Assembly: GCA_949283135.1 (NCBI GenBank)
Contig: CASDRM010000084.1
Span: 1 to 35,803, forward strand
DNA: 35,803 bases
Direction of reading: 5' to 3'
DNA from: an uncultured Ruminococcus sp.
Lineage (GTDB): Bacteria > Bacillota > Clostridia > Oscillospirales > Ruminococcaceae
The first letter of the stretch is position 1. Each line of letters begins with the position of its first letter. Made by a program: the position numbers and the translations under genes. The notes under the pieces are model-generated. The model had not been told where the DNA came from, searched no databases, and saw only the letters and a list, made by a program, of their open reading frames with translations. Positions 23,000 through 31,820 of this stretch are shown here, piece after piece.

Positions 23000-24199
23000 A
23001 TGAAGATGAAAATCAAGAGTACTAAAAAGCTTGGCAGACCTATGCCGGTTATTTACCACCTTTTCTTCTGGCTGTCTGCTATGTATATACGCTTGCGCGG
23101 TGTAAAAATAACCGTTGACAGATCCGGGCTTAAAGGATTAAAGGGGCCGGCTTTGCTCCTTTGCCCACACATTTCGCTTAAGGATCATATTATTGTCGGC
23201 TACGCGCTTTTGCCGCACCGGCTGACATTTATTTTGAGTGAGCATTTTATCTCAATACCGGTTCTCGGGAAAATCCTGAAAAATTGGGGACATATCATTA
23301 CAAAAAAGATGTTCTGTTCGGATGTATCAACGATTGTGGGGATTATGAGAGCAAAAAAGGAAAATAATATCATAGTCATGTTCCCCGAGGGCAGGCTTAA
23401 CGCAGTAGCTCATTCGCAGCCGGTAGCCGATGGAACTGCTGAGCTTGTGAAAAAGCTGGGCATAGACGTATATTCTGTTGTCGGCAACGGCGCTGCTCTC
23501 GTTTTTCCGAAGTGGGGAGAAAAATATCGTCGTGGAAGGATAGATATTAAATCCTATAAGCTGCTTGACACGGCTGAAATCTCAAGGATGACGGTTGCGG
23601 ATATATCAAATACTATCGACAGGGCAATATACCACGATGACGAAAAGGCGATGGCAGGCGTGAGATACCGTTGCTCCGACACGTCAAAGGGCCTTGAGAC
23701 GATTTTGTACAAGTGCCCGGAGTGCATGGGAGAGTCATGTATAACTACGGGCGGAGGTAAAATCAAATGCTCGATGTGCGGCTTTGAGACAACCCTCTCA
23801 GACGATTATCGCCTTGACTACGAAAAGCTGAAATCGGTGAACGAATGGTTCTACTGGCAGAAAGATCAGCTTGATTTGAATGCGGTCTTGTCAGACGACG
23901 TTAAAATCGGAACCGTAGGAGAGGACGGAATAATGGACTTTAACGCAGGCAAGGGTCATATAACCCTCGACAGGAAAAAAATATTCCTAAATGGAGAGCT
24001 GTACGGCTCGCCGCTACAGTTCAGCATTAAGACCTCGTCGATTGCGGGAATGCCGTACACTCCGTTTCGTGAGTTTGACATCTACTATCAGAAAAAGCTG
24101 TTGTACATCATGCCTGTTGATAAAAATCAGATTGTAAAGTATGTCACAATGGTCGATAGACTGACAGAAGAGCGTAAGAAGGCTGCAAGCGGGCTCTAA
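23000..24199 (+). CDS. PlsC-type acyltransferase with C-terminal zinc ribbon
   Basis: A 399-residue protein. Residues about 15-215 are a 1-acylglycerol-3-phosphate acyltransferase-type domain: the catalytic HX4D is HISLKD (His57, Asp62), FPEGRLN (128-134) is the acceptor-binding motif, and an N-terminal hydrophobic segment (about 18-32) could anchor it to the membrane. A CPEC...CSMC zinc ribbon follows (Cys239, 242, 257, 260), then about 130 residues of mixed beta character that I do not recognise. The family acylates lysophosphatidate or related lipids; the added ribbon is not part of standard PlsC (about 200-240 residues). The ATG at 23000 is chosen because GGAGG (22987-22991) precedes it by 8 nt. 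It stands alone after the tRNAs. Confidence 0.8.
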   Translation: MKMKIKSTKKLGRPMPVIYHLFFWLSAMYIRLRGVKITVDRSGLKGLKGPALLLCPHISLKDHIIVGYALLPHRLTFILSEHFISIPVLGKILKNWGHIITKKMFCSDVSTIVGIMRAKKENNIIVMFPEGRLNAVAHSQPVADGTAELVKKLGIDVYSVVGNGAALVFPKWGEKYRRGRIDIKSYKLLDTAEISRMTVADISNTIDRAIYHDDEKAMAGVRYRCSDTSKGLETILYKCPECMGESCITTGGGKIKCSMCGFETTLSDDYRLDYEKLKSVNEWFYWQKDQLDLNAVLSDDVKIGTVGEDGIMDFNAGKGHITLDRKKIFLNGELYGSPLQFSIKTSSIAGMPYTPFREFDIYYQKKLLYIMPVDKNQIVKYVTMVDRLTEERKKAASGL

Positions 24200-24213
24200 G
24201 TACATGTGTACGC

Positions 24214-24244
24214 TGTACAAAAACATATTAGCTATTTTTGTACA
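24214..24244. repeat. 10-bp perfect inverted repeat after the PlsC-like gene
   Basis: TGTACAAAAA and TTTTTGTACA are separated by 11 nt, 14 nt after the stop codon. It may end transcription of the PlsC-like gene (the T tract is within the stem) or be a protein-binding site; an additional GTAC-ATGT-GTAC lies just upstream. Confidence 0.5.
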
Positions 24245-24286
24245 CCTATCGGGGTTATCAACTATTAGAATTATCTATTATTAGCA

Positions 24287-24315
24287 TTGAAATCAGGCGG
24301 CAGCGGCGGTATATT
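24287..24315 (+). promoter_or_regulatory. Candidate sigma-A promoter of the YitT gene
   Basis: TTGAAA (24287-24292), a GC-rich 17-nt spacer and TATATT (24310-24315), about 44 nt upstream of the start of transcription-to-translation at 24366. Confidence 0.55.
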
Positions 24316-24365
24316 TATTTATGGCAAATTCAGCTTAAGGCTTAGTTTTGAGAGGGGTCGAACGG

Positions 24366-25265
24366 ATGAACAAGATTTTTCGGAAAACCTTTGAATATCT
24401 TGCGATAACTTTGATAGCGGTGCTCAGCGCCCTATGCTATGTAGTATTTATTTTTCCGAACAGCTTTGCGCCGGCTGGCTTCAACGGCATAGCCACGATG
24501 ATACAGTATATATTTGACATAAACGCCGGATATCTCTCGCTGATATTCAATATACCGTTTATCATTGCGGTTTATCTGCTGGTGGACAAGGAGTTTGCCG
24601 TCAAGTCTGCGGTATTCATACTTGCGTTCTCAGGCGCGCTTATACTTATGGACGAGCCGTTTTTGAACCTTGACCCGTTTATATACCAGACGGACAACGG
24701 CACAAGCACTATTTTAGGTCCGGTAGTCTCGGGAATACTCAACGGAGCGCTCTTAGGACAGGTGATAATGTACAATAGCTGCTCAGGAGGAACCGAGCTG
24801 GTGGCTGTGCTTATCCACAAGTTCAAGCCCGCGTATAACTTCATGTGGGTGACCTTTGTGCTCAACTCTGCCGTTGCGATAGTGTCTTACTTTGTTTACG
24901 GATATGAGCTTGAGCCGGTGATACTTTGCATACTTTATTCATTCTTCTACAGCAATGTCAGCGACAGGATGCTAAAGGGCTCAAGGGAAGCGATTAGATT
25001 CGAGATTATAACCAACTATCCTAACGAGGTAGCCAATGAGATAATCGAAAAGCTTGGTCACTCCGCTACGCTTGTAAACGCCGAGGGCTGCTACACTCAT
25101 GAGCAGAAGAGCATGCTTATCTGCGTGATAAACAAGGATCAGATAACCAAGCTCAAGCAGATACTCAAAAAGTTTCCCGGAACATTTGCCAGCATCTCAA
25201 ATGTTTCAAATACTTTCGGACAATTTGCCGACAAGAGAAAGAAGAGCACTACAATTACCGAGTAG
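24366..25265 (+). CDS. YitT family membrane protein (DUF2179-containing)
   Basis: A 299-residue integral membrane protein. Five to six hydrophobic segments fill residues about 8-190, including FIFPNSFAPAGFNGIATM, the conserved first-loop signature, and NSCSGGTELVAVLIHKF. A soluble C-terminal DUF2179 domain follows (about 205-285: FEIITNYPNEVANEIIEKLG, GCYTHEQKSMLICVI). The family is widespread in Firmicutes, with no established substrate. The ATG at 24366 follows GAGGGG at about 9 nt; a TTG six codons earlier is less likely. It is flanked by its own promoter and terminator. Confidence 0.9.
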   Translation: MNKIFRKTFEYLAITLIAVLSALCYVVFIFPNSFAPAGFNGIATMIQYIFDINAGYLSLIFNIPFIIAVYLLVDKEFAVKSAVFILAFSGALILMDEPFLNLDPFIYQTDNGTSTILGPVVSGILNGALLGQVIMYNSCSGGTELVAVLIHKFKPAYNFMWVTFVLNSAVAIVSYFVYGYELEPVILCILYSFFYSNVSDRMLKGSREAIRFEIITNYPNEVANEIIEKLGHSATLVNAEGCYTHEQKSMLICVINKDQITKLKQILKKFPGTFASISNVSNTFGQFADKRKKSTTITE

Positions 25266-25295
25266 CGCTGTCAGCTTTGATAACGAATGTGGACG

Positions 25296-25325
25296 CCGTC
25301 CGGCTTTATATGCCGGGCGGTTTTT
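25296..25325 (+). terminator. Intrinsic terminator of the YitT gene
   Basis: CCGTCCGGC pairs with GCCGGGCGG (9 bp, one G-U) around a 7-nt loop, followed by TTTTT. Confidence 0.8.
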
Positions 25326-25344
25326 GCGGTATGTGGTATGCAAA

Positions 25345-25411
25345 TAAAAAAGCGGCATGACTATGCTATCTCCCTGTAAGATGATAAGGGAGCCGCATAC
25401 GCCGTGCCGCT
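25345..25411 (-). terminator. Terminator of the acn-icd operon, long segmented hairpin
   Basis: On the minus strand AGCGGCA (25411-25405) pairs with TGCCGCT (25357-25351), enclosing ATGC/GCAT and CTCCCT/AGGGAG pairs, and the base is followed by a T-rich tract (TTTTTTATTTG). The 61-nt segmented stem is longer than usual. Confidence 0.7.
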
Positions 25412-25431
25412 TGTATTATTTCAGATAGAAA

Positions 25432-26655
25432 TTATTCAGCCATGCCAATGCACTTTGCAAGGTTTTCGCTGATCGCCGAGAAGAATTCCTCGGTGTATAC
25501 GCCCTTCTTGTTGGGGTTGGTGGAGATAGCCGCCATGTCGTTGGTCATTATTCCGCTCTCGACGGTGGATATCGTCGCCTTCTCAAGTGCGTCTGCGTAC
25601 TTGCATAATCCGGGAATATTGTCCAGCTCACCGCGCTTGCGAAGCGCTCCCGACCACGCAAAGATAGTGGCTATGGGGTTAGTGGAGGTCTTTTCGCCTT
25701 TCAGCCACTTGTAGTAGTGGCGCTGGACCGTTCCGTGCGCAGCCTCATACTCGTATATTCCGTCCGGGGAGACAAGCACAGACGTCATCAGACCGAGGCT
25801 GCCGTAGGCTGTGGCTACCATGTCTGACATAACGTCTCCGTCATAGTTCTTGCACGCCCAGATCATGCCGCCGTTTGAGCGGATGACTCTGGCGACAACA
25901 TCGTCGATAAGGGTATAGAAGTATTCAATTCCGGCTGCTTCGAACTTCGCCTTGAACTCGTTTTCATAAATCTCTGCAAAGATATCCTTGAACCTGTGGT
26001 CGTACACCTTGGAGATAGTGTCCTTTGACGCAAACCACAGATCCTGCTTGGTGTCAAGGGCATAGGTGAAGCAGGATCTGGCGAAGCCGGAGATAGAGGC
26101 GTCTGTGTTGTGGACGCCCTGAACTATGCCGTCGCTTGATTTGAAATCGTGTATCAAGGCTCTGGTTTCATTTCCGTTTTCGTCTGTCACCACTATTTCT
26201 GCCCTGCTGCCCTTAGGAGCTCTGAGTTCTGTGTTCTTATATATGTCGCCGTAGGCGTGACGGGCAATCGTTATAGGCTTTGTCCAGCTGGGAATAAATG
26301 GAGTAATACCCTTGATGATGATCGGAGCGCGAAATACCGTGCCGTCAAGTATCGCTCTTATCGTGCCGTTTGGTGACTTCCACATCTGCTTGAGCTTGTA
26401 CTCTTCAACTCTTGCGGCGTTTGGGGTGATAGTCGCGCATTTTACCGCGACTCCGTATTTCTTGGTCGCGTTCGCACTGTCTATGGTAACCTGATCGTCG
26501 GTTTGATTGCGGTACTCCAGTCCGAGATCGTAGTATTCGGTTTTGAGGTCAACATAGGGCAGTATAAGCTCGTCCTTTATCATTTTCCAGACGACCCTTG
26601 TCATCTCGTCGCCGTCCATCTCTACGATGGGGGTAGTCATTTTGATTTTGTCCAT
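25432..26655 (-). CDS. icd: Isocitrate dehydrogenase (NADP-dependent, eukaryote-like type)
   Basis: A 407-residue enzyme that oxidatively decarboxylates isocitrate to 2-oxoglutarate. [15 protein letters not shown] at the N-terminus, [29 protein letters not shown] (phosphate and isocitrate binding), [11 protein letters not shown] with the metal-binding aspartates and [12 protein letters not shown] are diagnostic of the homodimeric subfamily shared with eukaryotic cytosolic enzymes, which is normally NADP-linked. The ATG at 26655 has AGGAAG about 9 nt upstream; a GTG three codons earlier lies inside that site. It is last in a cluster with aconitase, so the pair makes 2-oxoglutarate for glutamate synthesis, the usual role of a partial TCA cycle in anaerobes. 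Confidence 0.95.
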   Translation of the reverse strand: MDKIKMTTPIVEMDGDEMTRVVWKMIKDELILPYVDLKTEYYDLGLEYRNQTDDQVTIDSANATKKYGVAVKCATITPNAARVEEYKLKQMWKSPNGTIRAILDGTVFRAPIIIKGITPFIPSWTKPITIARHAYGDIYKNTELRAPKGSRAEIVVTDENGNETRALIHDFKSSDGIVQGVHNTDASISGFARSCFTYALDTKQDLWFASKDTISKVYDHRFKDIFAEIYENEFKAKFEAAGIEYFYTLIDDVVARVIRSNGGMIWACKNYDGDVMSDMVATAYGSLGLMTSVLVSPDGIYEYEAAHGTVQRHYYKWLKGEKTSTNPIATIFAWSGALRKRGELDNIPGLCKYADALEKATISTVESGIMTNDMAAISTNPNKKGVYTEEFFSAISENLAKCIGMAE

Positions 26656-26704
26656 ATTTCGCACTTCCTTTTTGGTTGTAAAGAATTGATAAAAGTATGC
26701 CGTG

Positions 26705-27643
26705 TCAATTTGGCAGCTTTCTCAGCTTTGCTATAAAGAAGCCCTCGTAATCGGCGTCCGGGCAAACGCAGACCGTTCCGGGCAGCTTGACCGGCAAAAG
26801 AGGCAGCTCGCCCAGCCACGCATCATCGAGCTTAACTATTTCGGCTCGGGATTTTGAAAGTACACGGGCAACTATATCCTCGTTTTCCTCAGCGAGTATA
26901 GAGCATGTGGAGTATACCATCTCATGCCCGGGCTTAAGAAGCTCAACAGCCTTGGTTAAAAGCGCTCGCTGTGTTTCAGAGCTCTTTTTTATAAGCGTAT
27001 TTGTAAAGTGACCCTTGCAAAGCTCCGAGGCTGTGAGAGTGCCGCTTCCGCTGCATGGTGCGTCAAGGAGTATCGAGTCGAACGAGAAGCCGCTGTTAAG
27101 CTGCCTTGAGTCTATCAGCATCACATACGCGCAGCCTACTCCCTGCTTAGCAATGTTGTATCTGAGGCGCTCCGCTCTTGCCGCGTTTCGCTCGCAGGCG
27201 GTTATCCTGCATTTGTTGCCGCAAAGCGCCGCTATCTGAGTGGTCTTGCCTCCGGGAGCCGCCGCCATGTCAAGGATATCGGTGTCCGGCTTTGGGGAGA
27301 GGATAAGCGGCGGAAGCATCGAGCTGAGGCTCTGCATATAGATCCTTCCATCTTCGTAGGATTTAAGCGAACGAACGTCGCTTTCTCTCGCTTTGGAAAG
27401 TGTGAATGCGTCGCGGTACCAACTGACCGGCTCGGGCGAGAGCCCTGCGGCGTTGAGCTCGTCAAGCGTGGCGTTACGGTCTCCCTTCAGCGGGTTGAGC
27501 CGCAGGCTCACCCGCCGCCTTGCAAGATACCCCTGCCTTATTTTGTCGGTAAGCTCTTCGCCGTACTGAGAAAAAAGCTTTTCCCTAAGAAACTCCGGCA
27601 GTGAGACTTGCTCATTATATGACATGCTGTCGTAAGGGTACAA
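26705..27643 (-). CDS. RNA (cytosine-C5)-methyltransferase, NOL1/NOP2/Sun family (RsmB/RsmF-like)
   Basis: A 312-residue SAM-dependent enzyme, probably acting on 16S r[17 protein letters not shown] (125-138) is the SAM site, [10 protein letters not shown] carries Cys197 (motif IV, product release) and YSTCS carries Cys247, the catalytic nucleophile. The N-terminal part ([12 protein letters not shown]) is the RNA-contacting segment. It lacks the NusB-like domain of RsmB and the PUA-like C-terminus of long RsmF forms, so the target cytosine is open. The start is read as TTG at 27643 because AGGAAG (27658-27653) lies 9 nt upstream, while the first ATG at 27625 has no ribosome site. It sits between acn and icd, 19 nt after acn. 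Confidence 0.88.
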   Translation of the reverse strand: MYPYDSMSYNEQVSLPEFLREKLFSQYGEELTDKIRQGYLARRRVSLRLNPLKGDRNATLDELNAAGLSPEPVSWYRDAFTLSKARESDVRSLKSYEDGRIYMQSLSSMLPPLILSPKPDTDILDMAAAPGGKTTQIAALCGNKCRITACERNAARAERLRYNIAKQGVGCAYVMLIDSRQLNSGFSFDSILLDAPCSGSGTLTASELCKGHFTNTLIKKSSETQRALLTKAVELLKPGHEMVYSTCSILAEENEDIVARVLSKSRAEIVKLDDAWLGELPLLPVKLPGTVCVCPDADYEGFFIAKLRKLPN

Positions 27644-27661
27644 ACGGGCTCACTTCCTGTT

Positions 27662-29596
27662 TTACTTTATGCGCTCTCTGGTGTAGTCAAGCAGGCCGCC
27701 CTCGAGGATTACCTCGCGCTCTCTTTCGGAAAGCTCGATATTGAGAACCGCCTCTATGCCGCTGGTCTTGTCCTTGAGGGTAACGGTATTGCCGCTCTTG
27801 ACAGCCTCTCTGAGGTTATCAAGGCACAGCTCGTCTCCTGCGGAGATTTTGTCGTAATCAGCCTCATTGGCGAATGTAAGCGGAAGTATGCCTGCGTTGA
27901 CGAGATTAGCCTTGTGTATTCTTGCGAACGACTTTACTATTACCGTCTTTATTCCGAGATAGAGCGGCGCTAAAGCAGCATGCTCTCTTGATGAGCCCTG
28001 TCCGTAGTTAGAGCCGCCTATTATCGCGCTTGCGCCGAGGCTGAGCGCCCTCTCGGGGAATTTCTCATCTACCACGCTGAAGCAGTACTTGGAGATCTCG
28101 GGTATATTAGACCTGAGAGGAAGGATCTTTGAGCCGGCAGGCATGATGTGATCTGTAGTGATGTTGTCTCCGACCTTGAGCGAGCAGGTTATGTGAAGCG
28201 ACTCTGGAAGCGGAGATGTCTCGGGGTAGGACTTGATATTCGGACCCTTGAGTATCTCTACCTTGTCTGCCTCATCCCTGCTGGCGGGGAGAGCGATCAT
28301 ATTGTCGTTTATGATGAATGTAGCCGGAAGCTCGAACCGGGGCATCTCTCCGAGGCTTCTCGGGTCGGTGAGAACGCCTGTTATCGCTGAAATCGCGGCG
28401 GTCTCGGGGGACAGAAGGTATATCTGGGCATCCTTGGTGCCTGATCTGCCAAGGAAGTTGCGGTTGAAGGTCCTAAGCGATATGCCCTTTGAGTTGGGAG
28501 ACTGACCCATGCCTATGCAGGGACCGCAGGCAGACTCAAGAATTCTTGCTCCGGCGTCTATCATATCGGAAAGCTCTCCGCCGCGGGAAAGCATGTTGAG
28601 CACCTGCTTCGAGCCGGGAGCTATCGAGAGGGAGACATCAGGGTGGACGGTCTTGCCCCTGAGTATGTACGCCACCTTCATCATGTCAAGCAGGGAGGAA
28701 TTGGTGCAGGAGCCGATACATACCTGGTCGATTTTCATACCCTCAAGCTCTTTTACCGTCTTGACATTATCGGGAGAGTGCGGGCAGGCGACAAGCGGCT
28801 CGAGCTTATCGAGCTCAATAACCAGCTCCTCGTCGTATTCAGCGTCCGGATCTGCGCTTATCTCCTTATAAACCTCCTCGCGCTTTTGAGCTCTCAAAAA
28901 TTCGAGTGTCCTTTCGTCAGAGGGGAAAATGCTGGTGGTCGCGCCAAGCTCAGCGCCCATGTTGGTGATAGTAGCTCTCTCGGGGACGCTGAGTGTCTTT
29001 ACTCCATCGCCGCAGTACTCGATTATCTTGCCTACGCCGCCCTTGACGCTCATTCTGCGAAGAACCTCGAGTATAACATCCTTGGCGGATACCCACGGGG
29101 AAAGCTTGCCCTTAAGCTCTACCTTGACTATCTTGGGATAGGTTATGTAGTATGTTCCGCCGCCCATGGCAACTGCGACATCCAGTCCGCCGGCACCGAT
29201 AGCTATCATTCCGAGTCCGCCGCCGGTGGGGGTGTGTGAATCCGAGCCTATGAGCGTCTTTCCGGGAATACCGAATCTCTCGAGGTGAACCTGGTGGCAG
29301 ATTCCGTTTCCGGGACGTGAGAAGGAAATGCCTCTTTTTTTGGCTACCGAGCCTATGAAGCGATGGTCGTCGGCGTTTTCAAAGCCGGATTGAAGGGTGT
29401 TGTGGTCGATATACGCCACGCTCTTTTCGGTTTTTACCCTCGGAATGCCCATTGCCTCAAACTCTATATACGCCATTGTTCCGGTGGCGTCTTGGGTAAG
29501 GGTCTGGTCGATTCTTATGCCTATCTCGGAGCCCTTCTTGAACTCTCCTTCTACAAGGTGCTCCTTAAGTATCTTTTCAGCTACCGTGTAGCCCAT
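27662..29596 (-). CDS. acn: Aconitate hydratase (aconitase)
   Basis: A 644-residue monomeric aconitase of the shorter Aquifex/clostridial type; it isomerises citrate to isocitrate. IGSDSHTPTGGGLGM, IGSCTNSS and ACGPCIGMGQ supply the active-site residues and the three cysteines of the [4Fe-4S] cluster; the C-terminal swivel domain has GGSNYGQGSSREHAA with the substrate-binding arginine. The ATG at 29596 is preferred: AGGAG (29609-29605) is 8 nt upstream, while an ATG two codons earlier lies only 2 nt from that site. It is the first gene of acn-methyltransferase-icd. Confidence 0.95.
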   Translation of the reverse strand: MGYTVAEKILKEHLVEGEFKKGSEIGIRIDQTLTQDATGTMAYIEFEAMGIPRVKTEKSVAYIDHNTLQSGFENADDHRFIGSVAKKRGISFSRPGNGICHQVHLERFGIPGKTLIGSDSHTPTGGGLGMIAIGAGGLDVAVAMGGGTYYITYPKIVKVELKGKLSPWVSAKDVILEVLRRMSVKGGVGKIIEYCGDGVKTLSVPERATITNMGAELGATTSIFPSDERTLEFLRAQKREEVYKEISADPDAEYDEELVIELDKLEPLVACPHSPDNVKTVKELEGMKIDQVCIGSCTNSSLLDMMKVAYILRGKTVHPDVSLSIAPGSKQVLNMLSRGGELSDMIDAGARILESACGPCIGMGQSPNSKGISLRTFNRNFLGRSGTKDAQIYLLSPETAAISAITGVLTDPRSLGEMPRFELPATFIINDNMIALPASRDEADKVEILKGPNIKSYPETSPLPESLHITCSLKVGDNITTDHIMPAGSKILPLRSNIPEISKYCFSVVDEKFPERALSLGASAIIGGSNYGQGSSREHAALAPLYLGIKTVIVKSFARIHKANLVNAGILPLTFANEADYDKISAGDELCLDNLREAVKSGNTVTLKDKTSGIEAVLNIELSEREREVILEGGLLDYTRERIK

Positions 29597-29634
29597 GTGC
29601 ATCTCTCCTTGCGTGAATATTTGTCGCGAAAAAC

Positions 29635-29647
29635 ACGGCAATGCCGT
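29635..29647. promoter_or_regulatory. Inverted repeat in the acn leader, candidate operator
   Basis: ACGGCA-a-TGCCGT, a perfect 6-bp inverted repeat, lies between the predicted acn transcription start and the ribosome site. No known regulator motif is recognised. Confidence 0.3.
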
Positions 29648-29665
29648 AATGACTATATGAAATAT

Positions 29666-29694
29666 ATTTTATTATAGCAGACCAAAGTTGTCAA
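29666..29694 (-). promoter_or_regulatory. Candidate sigma-A promoter of the acn operon
   Basis: Minus strand TTGACA (29694-29689), 17-nt spacer, TAAAAT (29671-29666). An extended -10 (TGCTATAAT) overlaps at a shorter distance and could be used instead. Confidence 0.6.
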
Positions 29695-29759
29695 GATAAT
29701 CGGGCACACTTTTTTGCATTAAAACGGTAAATTCAGTCTAAAATAATTCTCTTCCTTTC

Positions 29760-29788
29760 TTGACTGTGAAAACTTGTTAGGCTATAAT
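29760..29788 (+). promoter_or_regulatory. Sigma-A promoter upstream of tepA
   Basis: TTGACT (29760-29765), 17-nt spacer, TATAAT (29783-29788). It leaves an unusually long leader of about 168 nt before the start at 29963, in which I find no known riboswitch; a short GCGC...GCGC hairpin is the only clear structure. Confidence 0.7.
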
Positions 29789-29962
29789 ATAAGATATGTA
29801 TGTAAGCGAATGCGCTTTGGTTTGCGCCACAATATCTCGTTGATGCAAAAAGCGTCGTATTCAAAATGTGCCGGATATGCCGACTGTGAATAAAAGAGCC
29901 GCAAGCGGGACATAGTACCTCATGAAATATTGTCAAATAAGTCATAGGGGGCTGAAAGTCGC

Positions 29963-30658
29963 ATGACTGCTGAGCAAAATAACGAGGTCACCGCAGAGCA
30001 GGCGGAGCTTTCCGAGCAGTATCGGGATATCGCCGTATCAAATTCAAAGCATTTGATACACTGCCTGAGCGTAATAGGGCAAATCGAGGGTCATTATATC
30101 CTGCCGCCGCAGAATAAGACCACAAAGTACGAGCATATCATGCCGGCTCTGGTGGCGATAGAGCAGGACAAGACCATCGAGGGCCTTATCATCATCATAA
30201 ACACTGTCGGCGGGGATGTTGAAGCCGGGCTTGCCATAGCCGAGCTCATATCGTCTATGAAGACTCCCACCGTGTCGATAGTAGTCGGCGGAGGGCATTC
30301 TATAGGCGTTCCGCTCGCCGTAAGCGCAAAGCATTCCTTTATAGTAAAATCCGCGACGATGACCATTCATCCTGTCAGGCTCACCGGGCTTGTCCTCGGA
30401 GTGCCGCAGACGCTTTCCTATTTTGAAAAGATGCAGGAGAGGATAGTGCGGTTCGTTTCAGACAACTCTCAAATATCCGCTGAGCGTTTCAAGGAGCTTA
30501 TGCTCCGTACCGGCGAGCTCGTGATGGACGTAGGAAGCGTTCTGACCGGGGAGGACGCGGTCGAGGAGGGTATAATAGACTCGGTAGGGGGCTTGAGTGA
30601 TGCGATAGCCTGCCTTTACCGCATGATAGAGGAGGACGGCAAGTGCTCTACACAATAA
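29963..30658 (+). CDS. tepA: ClpP-class serine protease, translocation-enhancing protein TepA
   Basis: A 231-residue cytoplasmic ClpP-like protein. [18 protein letters not shown] is the ClpP/SppA oxyanion segment, [14 protein letters not shown] carries the nucleophile Ser113, and TIHPVR carries His136; [16 protein letters not shown] is typical of the C-terminus. TepA of Bacillus subtilis was linked to secretion and is encoded directly upstream of ylzJ and spoIIIE, an order kept here with uppP inserted. It has no ATPase partner in this window. The start follows a GGGGG site about 11 nt upstream. Confidence 0.88.
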   Translation: MTAEQNNEVTAEQAELSEQYRDIAVSNSKHLIHCLSVIGQIEGHYILPPQNKTTKYEHIMPALVAIEQDKTIEGLIIIINTVGGDVEAGLAIAELISSMKTPTVSIVVGGGHSIGVPLAVSAKHSFIVKSATMTIHPVRLTGLVLGVPQTLSYFEKMQERIVRFVSDNSQISAERFKELMLRTGELVMDVGSVLTGEDAVEEGIIDSVGGLSDAIACLYRMIEEDGKCSTQ

Positions 30659-30861
30659 TAAGCGAGTATGATATTTTCACCCGTGAGGGAGAGATACCGC
30701 AGGCAAACAGATTCAGAAGCGTAGCCTCGGGCACAAACGGCAGATGCCGCGGCATGGTAGAATATTTTGTCTGCGGGAAAAATAAAGTTGTAAAAAGCCT
30801 GTTCTCTACCGATCCTGAGATGTACCTTGACAAAAGGTACTTTCCGGGCAGCAGGCTTTAG
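30643..30861 (+). CDS. ylzJ: YlzJ-like small protein
   Basis: A 72-residue protein that starts with GTG inside the tepA coding region, overlapping it by 16 nt, with GGAGG 7 nt upstream. The N-terminal [11 protein letters not shown] and the C-terminal [18 protein letters not shown] resemble the YlzJ family, whose function is unknown. Its place between tepA and the spoIIIE gene is the same as in Bacillus, which is the strongest support. Confidence 0.75.
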   Translation: MLYTIISEYDIFTREGEIPQANRFRSVASGTNGRCRGMVEYFVCGKNKVVKSLFSTDPEMYLDKRYFPGSRL

Positions 30862-30936
30862 CCAAACCGGGCGTCAGCCGACATTTTTCGTTCAGAGAAG
30901 TCAATACTATGTAAATGAACAGGAAGGGAAGATAAC

Positions 30937-31800
30937 ATGTCAATCATTTCCGCAATATTTCAGGCGATAATTCAGGGCGTTACCGAGTTTTTGCCGATAT
31001 CCTCTTCGGGTCATATCTCACTTTATCAGCACTTTACCGGCAACAACGGTGATGGGGCGCTGATGTTCTCGGCGATTCTCCATTTAGGAACGCTTGTAGC
31101 GGTGTTTGTGGTATTCAGGCAGCAGATTTACGAGCTGATAATGGAATTTATCAGCATGATAAAAGATATATTTACAAGAAAATTTTCCATAAAGAACGCT
31201 TCACCACAGCGCAGGCTGGTTTTCATGTACATAATTTCGACCCTCATGCTCGTTCCGTTTATGCTTTTTAAGGGAGTGTTCGAGGACTTTGCCGAGGACG
31301 AAAGCATACTTATCGAGGGAATCTGCTTTTTGTATACCGCCGCGATTCTGTTCATGGCGGATAGGACTCCGGCAGGCAAAAAGCGTGGAATTGACGCGAG
31401 CTACCGCGACTCGGTAGTCATCGGCTTTTTCCAGGGCGTTGCGCTGCTTCCCGGAGTATCCCGCTCAGGCTCTACCATCAGCGCGGGACTTTTCCGCGGT
31501 CTTACCCGTGAGGCTGCGGTCAGCTATTCATTTATCCTCGGAATACCCGCGATACTCGGCGGAGCTGTTCTTGAGATAAAGGACGGCATAGCGCAAGAGT
31601 CATCCGCCGGTGTGCTGCCCTGCATAGTCGGCTTTGTTGTCGCCGCGATAGTAGGAGTGCTTTCAATAAAGCTGGTCCAGATGCTTATCAAGAGAGACAA
31701 TTTCAAGATATTCTGGATATATACAGGCGCGCTCGGAGCGGTTGTGATTGTAATAGCAATAGTAGAGGCTATCATCGGTCATCCGATCGTGATAGGATAA
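30937..31800 (+). CDS. uppP: Undecaprenyl-diphosphatase (UppP/BacA)
   Basis: A 287-residue polytopic membrane enzyme that dephosphorylates undecaprenyl pyrophosphate to recycle the lipid carrier for peptidoglycan and wall polymers. QGVTEFLPISSSGH near the N-terminus and FFQGVALLPGVSRSGSTISAG in the middle are the two catalytic motifs; about eight hydrophobic segments fit the known topology. It lies 75 nt after ylzJ with AGGAAGGGAAG before the start and ends 20 nt before the ftsK-type gene. The family is associated with bacitracin tolerance. Confidence 0.96.
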   Translation: MSIISAIFQAIIQGVTEFLPISSSGHISLYQHFTGNNGDGALMFSAILHLGTLVAVFVVFRQQIYELIMEFISMIKDIFTRKFSIKNASPQRRLVFMYIISTLMLVPFMLFKGVFEDFAEDESILIEGICFLYTAAILFMADRTPAGKKRGIDASYRDSVVIGFFQGVALLPGVSRSGSTISAGLFRGLTREAAVSYSFILGIPAILGGAVLEIKDGIAQESSAGVLPCIVGFVVAAIVGVLSIKLVQMLIKRDNFKIFWIYTGALGAVVIVIAIVEAIIGHPIVIG

Positions 31801-31820
31801 CAAACGAAGGAAGGGTATAA

